NCBI RefSeq assembly: GCF_019880245.1
Contig: NZ_CP082286.1
Location: 1,010,521 to 1,074,520 of the forward strand
Direction: 5' to 3'
Source: Halobaculum roseum
GTDB lineage: Archaea > Halobacteriota > Halobacteria > Halobacteriales > Haloferacaceae
DNA: 64,000 nt
Position 1 is the first letter of the stretch; the number at the start of each line of letters is the position of its first letter. The translations under genes and the position numbers were made by a program. Shown here piece after piece: positions 31,952 to 42,391 of the stretch. Under the pieces are notes generated by a model. It was not told where the DNA came from. It did no database searches and worked only from the letters and a program-made list of their open reading frames with translations.

Positions 31952-34900
31952 ATGGACGACAGCGACATCTCGGACCAGTACACGCCGGAGGCGGTGGAGG
32001 CCGCCGTCTCCGAGCGCTGGGACGAGACGGACGCCTACGAGACGGCGAAGGAGGCGCACGCCGACGACCCGTCGTTCTTCTTCGTCGACGGCCCGCCGTA
32101 CACGACCGGCCAGATGCACCTGGGGACGGCCTGGAACAAGACCCTCAAGGACACCGTCATCCGCTACACTCGGATGCAGGGGCACGACGTGACCGACCGC
32201 CCCGGCTACGACATGCACGGGCTCCCCATCGAGACGAAAGTCGAGCAGGAGCTCGGCTTCGACACCAAACAGGACATCGAGGAGTTCGGCATGGAGAACT
32301 TCATCGAGGAGTGCCGGGAGTTCGCCGTCCGCAACCGCGAGAACATGGACGAGGACTTCCAGTCCATCGGCGCCTGGATGGACTGGGACGACCCCTACCA
32401 GACCATCGAGCCGGAGTACATGGAGGCCGCCTGGTGGGCGCTCCAGCGGGTTCACGACCGCGGGCTCGTCGAGCAGGGCAAACGCTCCATCTCCCAGTGC
32501 CCGCGATGTGAGACCGCCATCGCCAACAACGAGGTCGAGTACGAGGAGATCGAGTCGCCCTCGATCTACGTGAAGTTCCCCCTCCGCGACCGCGAGGGGA
32601 GCCTCGTCATCTGGACGACGACGCCGTGGACCATCCCCGCGAACACCTTCATCGCGGTCGGGAGCGACCTCACCTACCAGGAGGTCGAGGCGACGAAGGG
32701 AGGAGAAACGGAGAGGCTGTTCCTCGCGGAGTCTACCGTCGAGGACGCCCTCCGGCGCGGCCGCTACGACGACTACGAGGTCGTCGCCGAGTACGGCGGC
32801 GAGGAGCTGGTGGGCTGGACGTACGACCACCCGCTCGCCGAGGAGGTGCCCGAGCATCCGAGCTTCGAGGGCGCCGGCGAGGTGTACACCGCCGACTACG
32901 TCGAGGCCGACCGCACCGGGCTGGTCCACTCCGCCCCCGGCCACGGCCAGGAGGACTTCGAGCGCGGCGAGGAGCTGGGCCTGGAGGCCTTCTGCCCCGT
33001 CGGCGGCGACGGCGTCTACACCGACGCCGGCGGCGACTACGCGGGCCAGTTCGTCCGCGACGCCAACGACGACATCATCGCGGACCTGGAGGAGAAGGGC
33101 CTGCTGCTGGCGTCGGAGACGCACGAACACAGCTACGGGCACTGCTGGCGGTGTGACACGCCCATCGTCTTCCTCGCGACCGACCAGTGGTTCATCCGCA
33201 TCACCGAGATCAAAGACGAGCTGCTGGACAACATCGACGACGCCGAGTGGCACCCCCACTCCGCCCGCGAGGGCCGCTTCCGCAACTTCGTCGAGGAGGC
33301 GCCCGACTGGAACGTCTCCCGGCAGCGCTACTGGGGCATCCCCCTCCCCATCTGGGTGCCCGAGGACGCCGAGACGTACGACGCCGACGAGCTGATCGTG
33401 ATCGGCACGCGCGAGGAGCTCGCCGAGCGCGTCGACCAGGAGGTCGACCCCGAGACCATCGACCTCCACCGCCCCTCGGTCGACGACCTGACCATCACCG
33501 AGGACGGCACCGCCTACGAGCGCGTGCCGGACGTGTTCGACGTGTGGTTCGACTCCTCGGTCGCCAGCCTCGGCACCATCGGCTACCCGAGCGACGAGGC
33601 GGACTTCGAGGAGCTGTGGCCCGCCGACCTCATCATCGAGGCGCACGACCAGACCCGCGGGTGGTTCTGGTCGCAACTGGGCATGGGCACCGCCGCCCTC
33701 GGCGAGTCCCCGTACGACGAGGTGCTGATGCACGGGTTCACGACGATGGGCGACGGCTCGAAGATGTCCAAGTCGAAGGGGAACATCGTCGAGCCCGAGG
33801 AGGCCATCGACGCGGCCGGGCGCGACCCGCTGCGGTGTTACCTCCTCAGCCACGAGCAGCAGGAGAAGAACCTCGCGTTCGAGTGGGACGGCCTCCACGA
33901 GATGCAGTCCACCCTGAACATCCTCTGGAACGTCTTCCGGTTCCCGCTGCCGTACATGCGGCTGGACGGCTACGACCCGGCAGACCCCGACCTCGACGCA
34001 GCCGAGCTCGAGGTCGTCGACGAGTGGGTCCTCTCTCGCCTGCAGACCGTGAAAGCCGAGATGGACGCCGCGTGGGACGACTACGAGGTCGACGACGCGC
34101 TCAACGCCCTCCTCGACTTCGTCACGGGCGACGTGTCGCGCTTCTACGTGAAGGCCATCCGCGAGCGCATGTGGGAGGACGAGGACTCCGCCAGCAAGCG
34201 CGCCGCCTACGACACGATGGCGACCGTGCTCGGCGAGGTGACCCGGCTGCTGGCCCCGTACGCCCCGTACCTCACCGAGCGGATGTACCAGCACCTCGAC
34301 GGCGAGGCGACGACTGTCCACCAGCTCGACTATCCCGAGGTCGACGAGGACCTGCGTGACGAGCAACTCGAAACCGACATGGCCGTCCTCCGCGACGTGG
34401 AGGAGGCCGCCGCGAACGCCCGCCAGCGCGCCGAGCGCAAGCTCCGCTGGCCGGTCACCCGCGTCGTCGTCGAGAGCGGCGAGGAGGCGACGCGCGCGTC
34501 GGTGTCGAACCTCCGCGACCTGCTCGCCGACCGCGTGAACAGCCGGTCGGTCGAGGTGGTCGACTCCTACGGCGAACTCGTCGAGGTCGCCGAACCCGAG
34601 ATGTCGAAGCTCGGCCCCGCCTTCGGCGGCGACGCACAGGAGGTCATGGGAGCCATTCAGGGCGCGACGCGTGCGGACCTGGAGGCGAGCGGGCGGCTCG
34701 CGGTCGAGGTCGACGGCGAGGTGTACGAGCTGGACGAGGAGATGGTGACGTTCCACTCGCAGGCGCCCGAGGGCGTCGTGAGCGCGGAGTTCGACTCGGG
34801 GACGGTGTACGTCGACACCGAACTCACCGAGGACGTGGAGTCCGAGGGGTACGCCCGCGACGTGGTCCGCCGGATCCAGGAGATGCGCAAGGAACTCGAC

Positions 34901-35125
34901 CTCGACGTCGACGAGCGCATCCGCGTCTCGCTGGACGTCGCCGACGACCGCGTCGCCGGCTTCGTCGAGGAGCACCGCGAGTACGTCGCCGAGGAGACCC
35001 GCGCCGACGCGTTCGTGGACAGGGACGAGGCCGACTTCGACCTCGTCGAGGAGTGGACCGTGGAGGGCGTCCCGGTGACGATCGGCGTCGCGCGGGTGGG
35101 GGCGGAAACCCCCGCCGGGGAGTGA
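31952..35125 (+). CDS. ileS: Isoleucyl-tRNA synthetase
   Basis: 1057 aa, class Ia. Charges tRNA-Ile. The HIGH motif is PPYTTGQMHLGTAWNKTLKD near residue 55, KMSKS is SKMSKSKGNIVEP near 603. Editing CP1 domain lies between (LVIWTTTPWTIPANTF). The C-terminal half carries the anticodon-binding helix bundle. Start set at MDDSDI; an ATG nine codons earlier (MYSRRF) is possible. A multi-hairpin repeat begins immediately at the stop codon, as with mscS. Confidence 0.97.
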   Translation: MDDSDISDQYTPEAVEAAVSERWDETDAYETAKEAHADDPSFFFVDGPPYTTGQMHLGTAWNKTLKDTVIRYTRMQGHDVTDRPGYDMHGLPIETKVEQELGFDTKQDIEEFGMENFIEECREFAVRNRENMDEDFQSIGAWMDWDDPYQTIEPEYMEAAWWALQRVHDRGLVEQGKRSISQCPRCETAIANNEVEYEEIESPSIYVKFPLRDREGSLVIWTTTPWTIPANTFIAVGSDLTYQEVEATKGGETERLFLAESTVEDALRRGRYDDYEVVAEYGGEELVGWTYDHPLAEEVPEHPSFEGAGEVYTADYVEADRTGLVHSAPGHGQEDFERGEELGLEAFCPVGGDGVYTDAGGDYAGQFVRDANDDIIADLEEKGLLLASETHEHSYGHCWRCDTPIVFLATDQWFIRITEIKDELLDNIDDAEWHPHSAREGRFRNFVEEAPDWNVSRQRYWGIPLPIWVPEDAETYDADELIVIGTREELAERVDQEVDPETIDLHRPSVDDLTITEDGTAYERVPDVFDVWFDSSVASLGTIGYPSDEADFEELWPADLIIEAHDQTRGWFWSQLGMGTAALGESPYDEVLMHGFTTMGDGSKMSKSKGNIVEPEEAIDAAGRDPLRCYLLSHEQQEKNLAFEWDGLHEMQSTLNILWNVFRFPLPYMRLDGYDPADPDLDAAELEVVDEWVLSRLQTVKAEMDAAWDDYEVDDALNALLDFVTGDVSRFYVKAIRERMWEDEDSASKRAAYDTMATVLGEVTRLLAPYAPYLTERMYQHLDGEATTVHQLDYPEVDEDLRDEQLETDMAVLRDVEEAAANARQRAERKLRWPVTRVVVESGEEATRASVSNLRDLLADRVNSRSVEVVDSYGELVEVAEPEMSKLGPAFGGDAQEVMGAIQGATRADLEASGRLAVEVDGEVYELDEEMVTFHSQAPEGVVSAEFDSGTVYVDTELTEDVESEGYARDVVRRIQEMRKELDLDVDERIRVSLDVADDRVAGFVEEHREYVAEETRADAFVDRDEADFDLVEEWTVEGVPVTIGVARVGAETPAGE

Positions 35126-35260
35126 GGCGAGCCGACGGAGTCGGCTCGGGCGGTCGGCGGAGCGGTCCTGTGCCGCTCCGCCCACGGACACAGCGTCGCC
35201 GAGCGTGGCGAGGCGACGGGTAACGGCGGAGCGGTCCTGGGCCGCTCCGCTCACGGACAC
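35123..35260 (+). repeat. Multi-hairpin 3'-end repeat after ileS
   Basis: The stop codon is followed by GGCGAGCCGACGGAGTCGGC, then a 69-bp unit (35159-35227) that matches the mscS units with a handful of changes, then a shortened third unit (35228-35260) containing GGAGCGG/CCGCTCC. The shared first bases begin within the stop codon of both genes. Same inverted repeats as at 9858-10029. Confidence 0.85.
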
Positions 35261-35618
35261 GCCGCTCATAAACACGGCGTCGCCTCCGAACACCGCGAGA
35301 TCCCCGAGCGGCGAGATCGCCGTCTCTAACCGTCCGCGACAACGAACCCACCGACGAGCGGTTGTGTCGTCCGCGACCGCGTCACCCATCCCTTCGAAAA
35401 CGGCCATGGCCGGTCGCCGAGCCCACGCGCCGGCGACCGACGGGCCGCACGTCGAGAGCGAACTGGAACGGAACCCGTCTCCCGTGCCGCCAGTGCGGAG
35501 CCACCCGCCGCGGCGGCGCCCGTACTTCTCGGTGGGGCCACCTCAACGTCCGCGACGCTTCCCGGTGATCTGGAACGCCCGTGACCGGTCGGCCCGTCCC
35601 CGACGACCGGACCGATAG
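35261..35618. other. Intergenic region of about 360 bp, no supported gene
   Basis: Between the ileS repeat and the arsR operator. A plus-strand frame includes LPCRQCGATRRGG, resembling one zinc knuckle, but lacks a second and is basic, so it is not called. No other feature recognised. Confidence 0.45.
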
Positions 35619-35630
35619 GTTCATTTGAAC
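35619..35630. promoter_or_regulatory. Palindrome, candidate ArsR operator
   Basis: GTTCA-TT-TGAAC is a perfect palindrome centred about 24 bp before the arsR start, covering the likely promoter. ArsR-family dimers bind short palindromes at this position and release on arsenite. Inference from position and family. Confidence 0.55.
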
Positions 35631-35648
35631 ACTTTCTCAATCGTTCGT

Positions 35649-36053
35649 ATGGCTACGACCGACCGGCTCGAACGCCTCATCGCCGACGAGGTGGGCGAGT
35701 GCTGCGCGGCCGACGTGGACGACCGGCTCGACGACCTGCACGCGCTGGCCGAGCGCGCCCGCGTCGCCGACGGCGGGGAGGCGGCCGAGCTCGACGCGCT
35801 GTCGGCGCTCGGCAGCGACACGCGCTACCGGCTGGCGCGCCTGCTCGCCGCGGCCGACGGCGAGTTGTGCGTCTGCGAGCTTGAGCCGCTGGTCGAGGTG
35901 AGCTCCTCGGCGGTCAGTCACGCGCTATCGACGCTGACCGACGCCGGCCTGCTCGTCCGACGCAAGGAGGGCAAGTGGCGCTACTACGACACCACCGAAC
36001 GCGCGGAGGCGCTGTTGGACGCGCTCGACGCGACCCGCGGGGTGGACGAATGA
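35649..36053 (+). CDS. arsR: ArsR family arsenic-responsive repressor
   Basis: 134 aa. Winged helix with DALSALGSDTRYRLARLLAAADGELCVCELEPLVEVSSSAVSHALSTL; the metal-sensing site is the ELCVCEL cysteine pair in the alpha-3 helix region. The N-terminus adds a second cysteine pair (GECCAADV). Represses the ars genes and falls off when arsenite binds. First of three genes joined by four-base overlaps; start ATG 18 bp after the operator-like palindrome gives a nearly leaderless mRNA. Confidence 0.93.
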   Translation: MATTDRLERLIADEVGECCAADVDDRLDDLHALAERARVADGGEAAELDALSALGSDTRYRLARLLAAADGELCVCELEPLVEVSSSAVSHALSTLTDAGLLVRRKEGKWRYYDTTERAEALLDALDATRGVDE

Positions 36054-36559
36054 GCGACGAGGTCGGTCCCGGGGGTGCGGAGGACGCCGGCGACGCCGAC
36101 GGTGCGGGCGACGACCCCGTCCGCCTCGCGTTCGTCTGCGTGCAGAACGCCGGGCGCTCGCAGATGTCGTACGCCTTCGCCGAGCGCGAGGTCGAGCGCC
36201 GCGGGCTCGGCCACCGCGTGGAACTGCTGACCGGCGGGACCCACCCCGCCGATCACGTCCACGAGGAGGTCGTCGACGCGATGGCCGAGGTCGGGAGCGA
36301 CGTGTCCGACCGGACCCCGCGGGCGGTGACCGACGACGAGCTGAACGACTGCGACTACGTCGCGACGATGGGCTGCTCGACGCTGTCGCTGGCAGAGGGT
36401 GTCGAGGCGCGCGACTGGGCGCTCGCTGACCCCGACGGCAAGTCGCCCGAGGAGGTGGCGGCGATCCGCGACGAGATCGAATCGCTGGTCGTCGCGCTGT
36501 TCGACGAGGCGTTCGGAACCCGCGAGGGCGACGAGGACGACGGCGGTGTCGGTCGGTGA
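36050..36559 (+). CDS. arsC: Arsenate reductase, low-molecular-weight phosphatase type
   Basis: 169 aa. Reduces arsenate to arsenite. P-loop Cys30-x5-Arg36 in FVCVQNAGRSQMS; DWALADPDGKSPEEVAAIRDEIE is the C-terminal family motif. Further cysteines (NDCDYVATMGC) may serve the thiol relay. An acidic N-terminal extension of about 22 residues precedes the first strand. Overlaps arsR (ATGA) and acr3 (GTGA). Confidence 0.9.
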   Translation: MSDEVGPGGAEDAGDADGAGDDPVRLAFVCVQNAGRSQMSYAFAEREVERRGLGHRVELLTGGTHPADHVHEEVVDAMAEVGSDVSDRTPRAVTDDELNDCDYVATMGCSTLSLAEGVEARDWALADPDGKSPEEVAAIRDEIESLVVALFDEAFGTREGDEDDGGVGR

Positions 36560-37725
36560 GCGGCGAGCCGGCCGGGGCCCACGAGCACGGGCCGAACTGC
36601 GGCTGTGACGCCTGCGGCGACCCGCGCTCGATGGACTTCCTCGACAAGTACCTCACCGTCTGGATCGTCGGGGCGATGGCGGTCGGTGTCGGCCTCGGGT
36701 ACGTCGCGCCGTCGGTGACACGGCCGATTCGTGACCTCCACCTCGTCGAGATCGGCTTGATCGCGATGATGTACCCGCCGCTGGCGAAGGCGGACTACTC
36801 GCGGCTGCGGACCGTCTTCGGCAACTGGCGCGTGCTCGGCCTGAGCCTCGTGCAGAACTGGCTCATCGGGCCGACGCTGATGTTCGGGCTCGCGGTCGTG
36901 TTCTTCGGCGGCGTCGTTCCGGGGCTGCCCGCCCGCCCGGAGTACTTCCTCGGGCTGGTGTTCATCGGGATGGCCCGGTGTATCGCGATGGTGCTCGTGT
37001 GGAACGAGCTCGCGGACGGCTCGACCGAGTACGTCACCGGACTGGTCGCGTTCAACAGCCTGTTCCAGATCCTCACCTACGGGGTGTACGTCTGGTTCTT
37101 CGCGCTCGTACTCCCGCCACTGCTCGGGATGGAGTCGCTCGTCGCCGGGATCACGACGTTCGACATCGCGCCCATGCAGGTGTTCGAGGCGATCGTCGTG
37201 TTCCTCGGGATCCCGTTCGCCGCGGGCTTCCTGAGTCGATACGTCGGCACCCAAGTGAAGAGCGAGGCGTGGTACGAGGACGAGTTCGTGCCGCGCGTGG
37301 ACCCGCTGACGCTCGTCGCGCTGCTGTTCACGGTGGTCGTGATGTTCGCGACGCAGGGCGGCAACATCGTCGCGGCGCCCGGCGACGTGCTGTTGATCGC
37401 GGTGCCGCTCACGATCTACTTCGTCGTGATGTTCCTCGTCAGCTTCGGGATGGGGCGCGGCGTCGGCGCGGACTACTCGACGACGACCGCGATCGGCTTC
37501 ACCGCCGCCTCGAACAACTTCGAACTCGCGATCGCCGTCGCCGTGGCGGTGTTCGGCGTCGGCTCCGGCGTCGCGTTCGCGACCGTCGTGGGGCCGCTCA
37601 TCGAGGTCCCGGTGCTGCTCGCGCTGGTCAGCGTCGCGCTGTACTTCCAGCGGCGCTTCGATTGGACGGGCCGCGACGACGGCCGCGGGACGACGACCCC
37701 CGCCGAGTCGCCGGGCGACGACTGA
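36556..37725 (+). CDS. acr3: Arsenite efflux permease, ACR3 family
   Basis: 389-aa membrane carrier with ten helices, exporting arsenite. ACR3 hallmarks: LVEIGLIAMMYPPLAKADY, NWLIGPTLMFGLA, GMARCIAMVLVWNELADG with the essential Cys in TM4, and TAIGFTAASNNFELAIAVAVAVFG. The cytoplasmic N-terminus carries HEHGPNCGCDACGDP, a Cys/His cluster not needed for the fold, perhaps receiving As(III) from ArsC. Third gene of the ars operon. Confidence 0.95.
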   Translation: MSGEPAGAHEHGPNCGCDACGDPRSMDFLDKYLTVWIVGAMAVGVGLGYVAPSVTRPIRDLHLVEIGLIAMMYPPLAKADYSRLRTVFGNWRVLGLSLVQNWLIGPTLMFGLAVVFFGGVVPGLPARPEYFLGLVFIGMARCIAMVLVWNELADGSTEYVTGLVAFNSLFQILTYGVYVWFFALVLPPLLGMESLVAGITTFDIAPMQVFEAIVVFLGIPFAAGFLSRYVGTQVKSEAWYEDEFVPRVDPLTLVALLFTVVVMFATQGGNIVAAPGDVLLIAVPLTIYFVVMFLVSFGMGRGVGADYSTTTAIGFTAASNNFELAIAVAVAVFGVGSGVAFATVVGPLIEVPVLLALVSVALYFQRRFDWTGRDDGRGTTTPAESPGDD

Positions 37726-37794
37726 CGGGGCGAGCGCCCCCGGATCCCGGGGCGTCGACCCTCGCAGACCCGCCACCCCCTCGCCGGACCGTAC

Positions 37795-39252
37795 TCAGAT
37801 CTCCACGTCGGTGTCGACCAAGGCCGCCTCCAGCACCTGCAACGGGTGATCGATCTCGTAGCCGGTGCCGTGCTCCATCTGCATCGAGCAGGTGGGGCAC
37901 TCGGTCATCCCGGTCTCGCCCGCGGCGTGCTCCATGTGCTCGAACATCTCCTCGCCGATCTCCATCGAGTACTCGTACTTCTCCTCCTTCCAGCCGTAGG
38001 TCCCCGAGATCCCCGAGCAGGAGTCGCCCACGTCCGCCACGTCGACGCCGTCGAGGTGGCGGAACAGCTCCACCGCCTGCCGGTCGAGCCCCTGGTTGCG
38101 GGAGTGACACGGTGCGTGGTACGCGAAGTCGGGGATGTCGTGGTCGGCGGCGTCGACCTCGCTCAGGGGGTCGATGACGTTCTCGTTGATGAGGAGGTAC
38201 TCCAGCGCGTCGTAGGTGTTGGCCGCGACCGTCTCGGTGCCCTCGAAGTCGAACAGCTCGGGGTACTCCTGCCGCAGCGCCATCGAGCAGGAGGTGCAGG
38301 AGGCGACCACGTCGTACCCCTGCTCGATGGCGTCGCCGAGGCTCTCGACGTTGACGGCGGCCGAGCGGCGCGCGTCGTCGAGCATCCCGTTGGCGAACAT
38401 CGGCGTGCCCGAGCAGCGCTGGTCCGGCACGAGGATCTCGTAGCCGAACGCCTCGTAGACGCGGACGAGCGCCTTCGCCACCTCGACGGTGTTGTAGTTG
38501 GCGTAGTCGCCGTGGAAGTACGCGATCCGCTTCTCGTCGCTCTCGACGTTCGGGCCGCCGCGCTGCTTCCACCAGCTCCGGAACGTCTGGTCGGCGAACT
38601 CCGGGAAGTCGCGCTCGGCGGTGATCCCCAGCACCCTCTCGTTGAGTTTCTGGACCAGCGAGTTGCCCATGATCGCGTTCGTCAGCCGGGGCACCTTCGA
38701 GCCGATGCCGGCGAGGGTGCCGTAGTTGGCGAGGATGCGGTTGCGGAGGTACTCCCGCGAGAGCTTCGTCATCTGGTTGTCGACGTACTCCCCGCGGGCG
38801 GTGTTGTGCATCTGCGACAGCGGCACGTCGGAGGGACACGCCCCGTCACAGCGCATGCAGTTGGAACAGCCGGTGATCGAGTCGTCGATTTCGGTGTCCT
38901 CCTTGCGCTTGAGCCGCCACTGCTCGGGGCCCTGGAACTTCGGCCCCGGGAAGGAATCGTCGACCTCCGCGACCGGACAGGAGGTGTCACAGGAGGTGCA
39001 CTTGTAACAGGAGTCGGCGCCCGGCCGCAGGTCCATCTCGGTCCCCGCGAACACGTCCACCGGCTCGAAGTCGTCGCCGGACTCGGTCGCGGTGCCGCCG
39101 TCCGTGGCTGTGCCGTCCGCGACCGCGCCGTCCGGGGCGCCCGCGGTTCCGCCGTCGGTCGCCGGCTCCTCCCCGCCGGCCGCTGTGGGTGATTCCGTCG
39201 CGTCGCCGCCGCCGCAGCCGCAGTCGTCGTGTGTGTCGTTCGTGTCGTGCAT
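37795..39252 (-). CDS. glpC: Anaerobic glycerol-3-phosphate dehydrogenase subunit C
   Basis: 485 aa. Iron-sulfur membrane-anchor subunit passing electrons to menaquinone. Two [4Fe-4S] motifs: CYKCTSCDTSCPVAEV and CSNCMRCDGACPSDVP. Two CCG-type cysteine-rich modules follow (CSGTPMFANG...CTSCSMALRQEYP; CHSRNQG...CSGISGTYG...CPTCSMQMEHG). The N-terminus has a disordered acidic tail beginning HDDCGCGGG. Third gene of glpABC, 5 bp after glpB. Confidence 0.95.
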   Translation of the reverse strand: MHDTNDTHDDCGCGGGDATESPTAAGGEEPATDGGTAGAPDGAVADGTATDGGTATESGDDFEPVDVFAGTEMDLRPGADSCYKCTSCDTSCPVAEVDDSFPGPKFQGPEQWRLKRKEDTEIDDSITGCSNCMRCDGACPSDVPLSQMHNTARGEYVDNQMTKLSREYLRNRILANYGTLAGIGSKVPRLTNAIMGNSLVQKLNERVLGITAERDFPEFADQTFRSWWKQRGGPNVESDEKRIAYFHGDYANYNTVEVAKALVRVYEAFGYEILVPDQRCSGTPMFANGMLDDARRSAAVNVESLGDAIEQGYDVVASCTSCSMALRQEYPELFDFEGTETVAANTYDALEYLLINENVIDPLSEVDAADHDIPDFAYHAPCHSRNQGLDRQAVELFRHLDGVDVADVGDSCSGISGTYGWKEEKYEYSMEIGEEMFEHMEHAAGETGMTECPTCSMQMEHGTGYEIDHPLQVLEAALVDTDVEI

Positions 39253-39257
39253 GTGGG

Positions 39258-40586
39258 TTACACCTCCTCCGCCGCGGTTCGGCCCGCGACGAGTCCCGTG
39301 GCGAGCGAAACGCCGCTCGCCGACTTCTCGCGGGCCACGTCCGCCCCGCCGACGACCCCGCCGGCGGCCGTCAGGTTCCCGAACTCGGGCGCCCGGTCCG
39401 CGTCGAGGGGTCGCCCGCGACCGTCGATCCGGACGCCGAAGCGCGCGAACGCGTGGTCCGCGAACGCGCCCCCCTCGGACCACTCCATGCGGTCGTCCGG
39501 CTGCGGGACGTGGCAGCCGAACACCGCCTCGGTCGCGCGTTCGCGATCCGAGCCCAGCCCCTTCCCGACGAGCCCGCCCGTCGCGAGGACGAACTGCTCG
39601 GCCGCGTAGGGTATCCTCGCGCCGTTCCGGTCGATGAACACGCGGTCGATCCGGTCGTCGCCGGCGCCGTCCTCCTCGGTTTCGAAGTCGACGACCGGCG
39701 TCCCCGTCGTCATCGAGACGCCGGCGTCGTCGAGCGCCTCGAACAGCCGGTCCGACAGTCTGATCCCCGGGAGGCTCGGCGGTCCCGTCGGGACCTCGAA
39801 CACCTCGACGCCGAGGCGCTCGGAGAGGTCCGCGCGAACCTCCTCGACGTGCGAATCGCCCAGGATCGCCGGAAATCCGACGCGCTCATCGTCGTCCAGG
39901 TGGGGGCGCACGCGGTCGGCGAGGCGCTGGCGGGTCGTTCGATCTCCTCCGGCGTCCTCGTCTCTCTCCAGCGCGTGCGCCAACCGCGTCACCGCAGCAT
40001 CGGCGCGATACTCGCCGGGGAACGCGACCGTGACGCCGTCCACGTCGAACGGGACGCCCGCCGCCGAGAGGCGCTCGGCCGCGAGCGGCGCGTCGAAGTC
40101 CGTCGCGGCCTCGAAGCCCACGAGGAGCGTCGAGCGCTCGTCGCTGACGAGCCCCGGCGCCATGCTCCGCGGGTACCGGGCCGTCGGCTTGGCGCGCCCC
40201 GAGGTGGTCGCCACGAGCGCGTTGCGGTCGGTGTGGCCCCCGCGGTACAGGTCGCCGACGGCGTCGTCGAACAGGCCGAGCCCCTTTCGGAGCGCGTCGG
40301 CGCCGACCAGTCGGTACGGGTGGTCGGCGGGGAGGTCGTCGACCCCCGCGAAGGGGTCCGCGAGCGGGCCGGCTGCCGCGTCGGCGCCAGCACCGCCGCC
40401 CTCGGCCCCCCGATCCGCGTCGGCGACGGGGTAGCCGAGCGCGTCGATCAGCCCGCTCGCCTGCCGGAGCGTGCTCTCGTTGGCGGAGATCAGGTGGACG
40501 TGCGCGCCCCCGCGGGCCGCCGACAGCGCCGCCGTCGCGCCGGCGAGACCGCCGCCGACGACGACCACGTCCGACTCAATCGCCAC
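39258..40586 (-). CDS. glpB: Anaerobic glycerol-3-phosphate dehydrogenase subunit B
   Basis: 442 aa. Flavin subunit with FAD site [22 protein letters not shown] and C-terminal FAD closure [29 protein letters not shown] disordered insertion near residue 50 ([12 protein letters not shown]) is haloarchaeal decoration. The start GTG lies 11 bp inside glpA, so the two are coupled. Works with GlpA and GlpC. Confidence 0.93.
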   Translation of the reverse strand: MAIESDVVVVGGGLAGATAALSAARGGAHVHLISANESTLRQASGLIDALGYPVADADRGAEGGGAGADAAAGPLADPFAGVDDLPADHPYRLVGADALRKGLGLFDDAVGDLYRGGHTDRNALVATTSGRAKPTARYPRSMAPGLVSDERSTLLVGFEAATDFDAPLAAERLSAAGVPFDVDGVTVAFPGEYRADAAVTRLAHALERDEDAGGDRTTRQRLADRVRPHLDDDERVGFPAILGDSHVEEVRADLSERLGVEVFEVPTGPPSLPGIRLSDRLFEALDDAGVSMTTGTPVVDFETEEDGAGDDRIDRVFIDRNGARIPYAAEQFVLATGGLVGKGLGSDRERATEAVFGCHVPQPDDRMEWSEGGAFADHAFARFGVRIDGRGRPLDADRAPEFGNLTAAGGVVGGADVAREKSASGVSLATGLVAGRTAAEEV

Positions 40587-42381
40587 CCGCGTCACCCCCG
40601 CGGTCGCGGGTGGACACGCCGCCGTCGGCGGCAGCCGGCCCGGGTTCGTCGTCAGTGCCGCCGGCGTCGTTCGCGTCGTCGGCGCCGCCGGAGTCGCCCG
40701 TCCCGTCCGCCGATTCGTCCGCGCCGGCGTCGAACGCCGAGAAGTCCTCGGGCGCTGCGCCGTCGCGGTTGAACGTCGTCGCGTGCAGCAGATGGTTGAG
40801 CATCGCCTGCGAGAGCTGTTCGCCCCACAGCGCGTGGCGCTGCCCCTTCCAGCGCTCCTGCCACAGTTCGTCGAGGGCGGCGTCGACGGTCGGTCGGTCG
40901 AACGCCTCGTCGGCATCGTGGAGCTCGTTCGCCATCCGGTGGGCGCAGAAGCCGCCCTGACAGTTGCCCATCGACGCGCGGGTCCGCAGGCGGACCGCGT
41001 TCAGGTCCGACCCCGAGCCGTCGATGGCGTCCCGGAGTTCCGCGCGGGTGACGGCCTCGCACTGGCAGACGACCGGGTTCGGCTCGTCGGTGTCGAGCAC
41101 CTCGTCGGCGCGTGATCCGAGCCGCTGGACGCTCCGGCGGCCGATCGGCGAGCGCAGGCCGAACTCGTCCATGTAGTCGCGCAGTACGGAGAAGTCCTCG
41201 CTGCCGGGCAGGGGTCGGTCCGCCGTGGTGCACTCGGCGTCGACGCCGAGGAGGTCACAGACGTGGTCGGAGATCTGCTCGGCCATCAGCCGGTAGGTGG
41301 TGAACTTCCCGCCGACGATGGAGGTCATCCCCGGCAGGTCGTCGCGCTCGTCGTGATCCAGCAGGAAGAAGTCGCGCGTGATGTCGGTCGGATCCTCGGT
41401 GCCGGTGCCCGGCGGCTCGTACAGCGGGCGCACGCCCCAGTACGAGCGGATGGTCCGCGCGTCGGCGAGCATCGGGACGAGCTTCGACAGCTCCTCGATC
41501 ATGAGGTCGACCTCCCACGCCTCCTCCGGGTAGTCCTCGGGGTCGTCGACCTCCTCGTCGGTCGTCCCGAGGATGCAGGTCGTCTCGTGGGGGACGACGA
41601 TGTCGGCGTCGCCCTTGGGCTTGCAGCGGTTTATCACCGTGTCGACCTCGCGGACGTTCATCACCGTCATCACGCCCTTACTCGGGCGCACCTCCACGTC
41701 GACGCCGGCCATGTCGCCGACGCGGCCCGCCCACGCGCCCGTCGCGTTGACCACGTGGTCGGCGTAGATCTCCTCGGTGCCACCCTCGCGACCGTGGATC
41801 CGGTTCCCCGACCCCGATTCGTGGGTCACCTCGCACCCGACGACCTCGCCGTCCTCGACGAGCACGTCGGTGACCGGCGAGTGCGTCTCGATGCGCGCGC
41901 CGTGGGCCTCGGCGTCGGCGGCGTTCGCGACACACAGGCGGAACGGGTCGACCGCGCCGTCGGGCACCCGGATCGCTCTGTCGATGTCGCCCGCGAGGAA
42001 CGGCTCGACCTCCCGAGCCTCCTCGGCGGTGAGCACCTCCGCGGGGATGCCGCAGTCGCGACACCCCGCCAGCTTCTCCTCGAAGTACTCCTCGGTGTCC
42101 TCCGGGCGCTTGACGAACAGTCCCCCAGTCATCTCCACACAGTGGCTCGCGATGTCGCGCAGCACCCGGTTCTCCTCGATACACTCGCGCGCGCTGGCCT
42201 GGTCGGAAACGGCGTACCGGCCGCCGCTGTGGAGCAGGCCGTGCATCCGCCCCGTCGTTCCGTGCGTGAGGTTGCCCTGCTCGACGAGCGTCACGTCGAC
42301 CCCGCGGGTGGCGAGATCGCGGGCCACCCCGCAGCCGGTCGACCCGCCGCCGATCACGAGCACCTCGGTTCGTTCGCTCAT
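40576..42381 (-). CDS. glpA: Anaerobic glycerol-3-phosphate dehydrogenase subunit A
   Basis: 601 aa. Catalytic FAD subunit oxidising glycerol-3-phosphate to dihydroxyacetone phosphate. FAD site [21 protein letters not shown], substrate region [33 protein letters not shown]; then a BFD-like [2Fe-2S] domain with [12 protein letters not shown] and [11 protein letters not shown]. The last 60 residues are acidic and disordered. Expressed with glpB and glpC when glycerol is available, as known in Haloferax. Confidence 0.96.
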   Translation of the reverse strand: MSERTEVLVIGGGSTGCGVARDLATRGVDVTLVEQGNLTHGTTGRMHGLLHSGGRYAVSDQASARECIEENRVLRDIASHCVEMTGGLFVKRPEDTEEYFEEKLAGCRDCGIPAEVLTAEEAREVEPFLAGDIDRAIRVPDGAVDPFRLCVANAADAEAHGARIETHSPVTDVLVEDGEVVGCEVTHESGSGNRIHGREGGTEEIYADHVVNATGAWAGRVGDMAGVDVEVRPSKGVMTVMNVREVDTVINRCKPKGDADIVVPHETTCILGTTDEEVDDPEDYPEEAWEVDLMIEELSKLVPMLADARTIRSYWGVRPLYEPPGTGTEDPTDITRDFFLLDHDERDDLPGMTSIVGGKFTTYRLMAEQISDHVCDLLGVDAECTTADRPLPGSEDFSVLRDYMDEFGLRSPIGRRSVQRLGSRADEVLDTDEPNPVVCQCEAVTRAELRDAIDGSGSDLNAVRLRTRASMGNCQGGFCAHRMANELHDADEAFDRPTVDAALDELWQERWKGQRHALWGEQLSQAMLNHLLHATTFNRDGAAPEDFSAFDAGADESADGTGDSGGADDANDAGGTDDEPGPAAADGGVSTRDRGGDAGGD

Positions 42382-42391
42382 CGGATATCCT

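Noticed and set aside
31688-35407. 1239-codon minus-strand frame opposite ileS
   Set aside because: Pure antisense of a gene with full synthetase motifs; composition unlike haloarchaeal proteins.
35362-35568. Frame with LPCRQCGATRRGG zinc-knuckle look
   Set aside because: Only one cysteine pair, basic, no start signal, and lies upstream of the ars operator.
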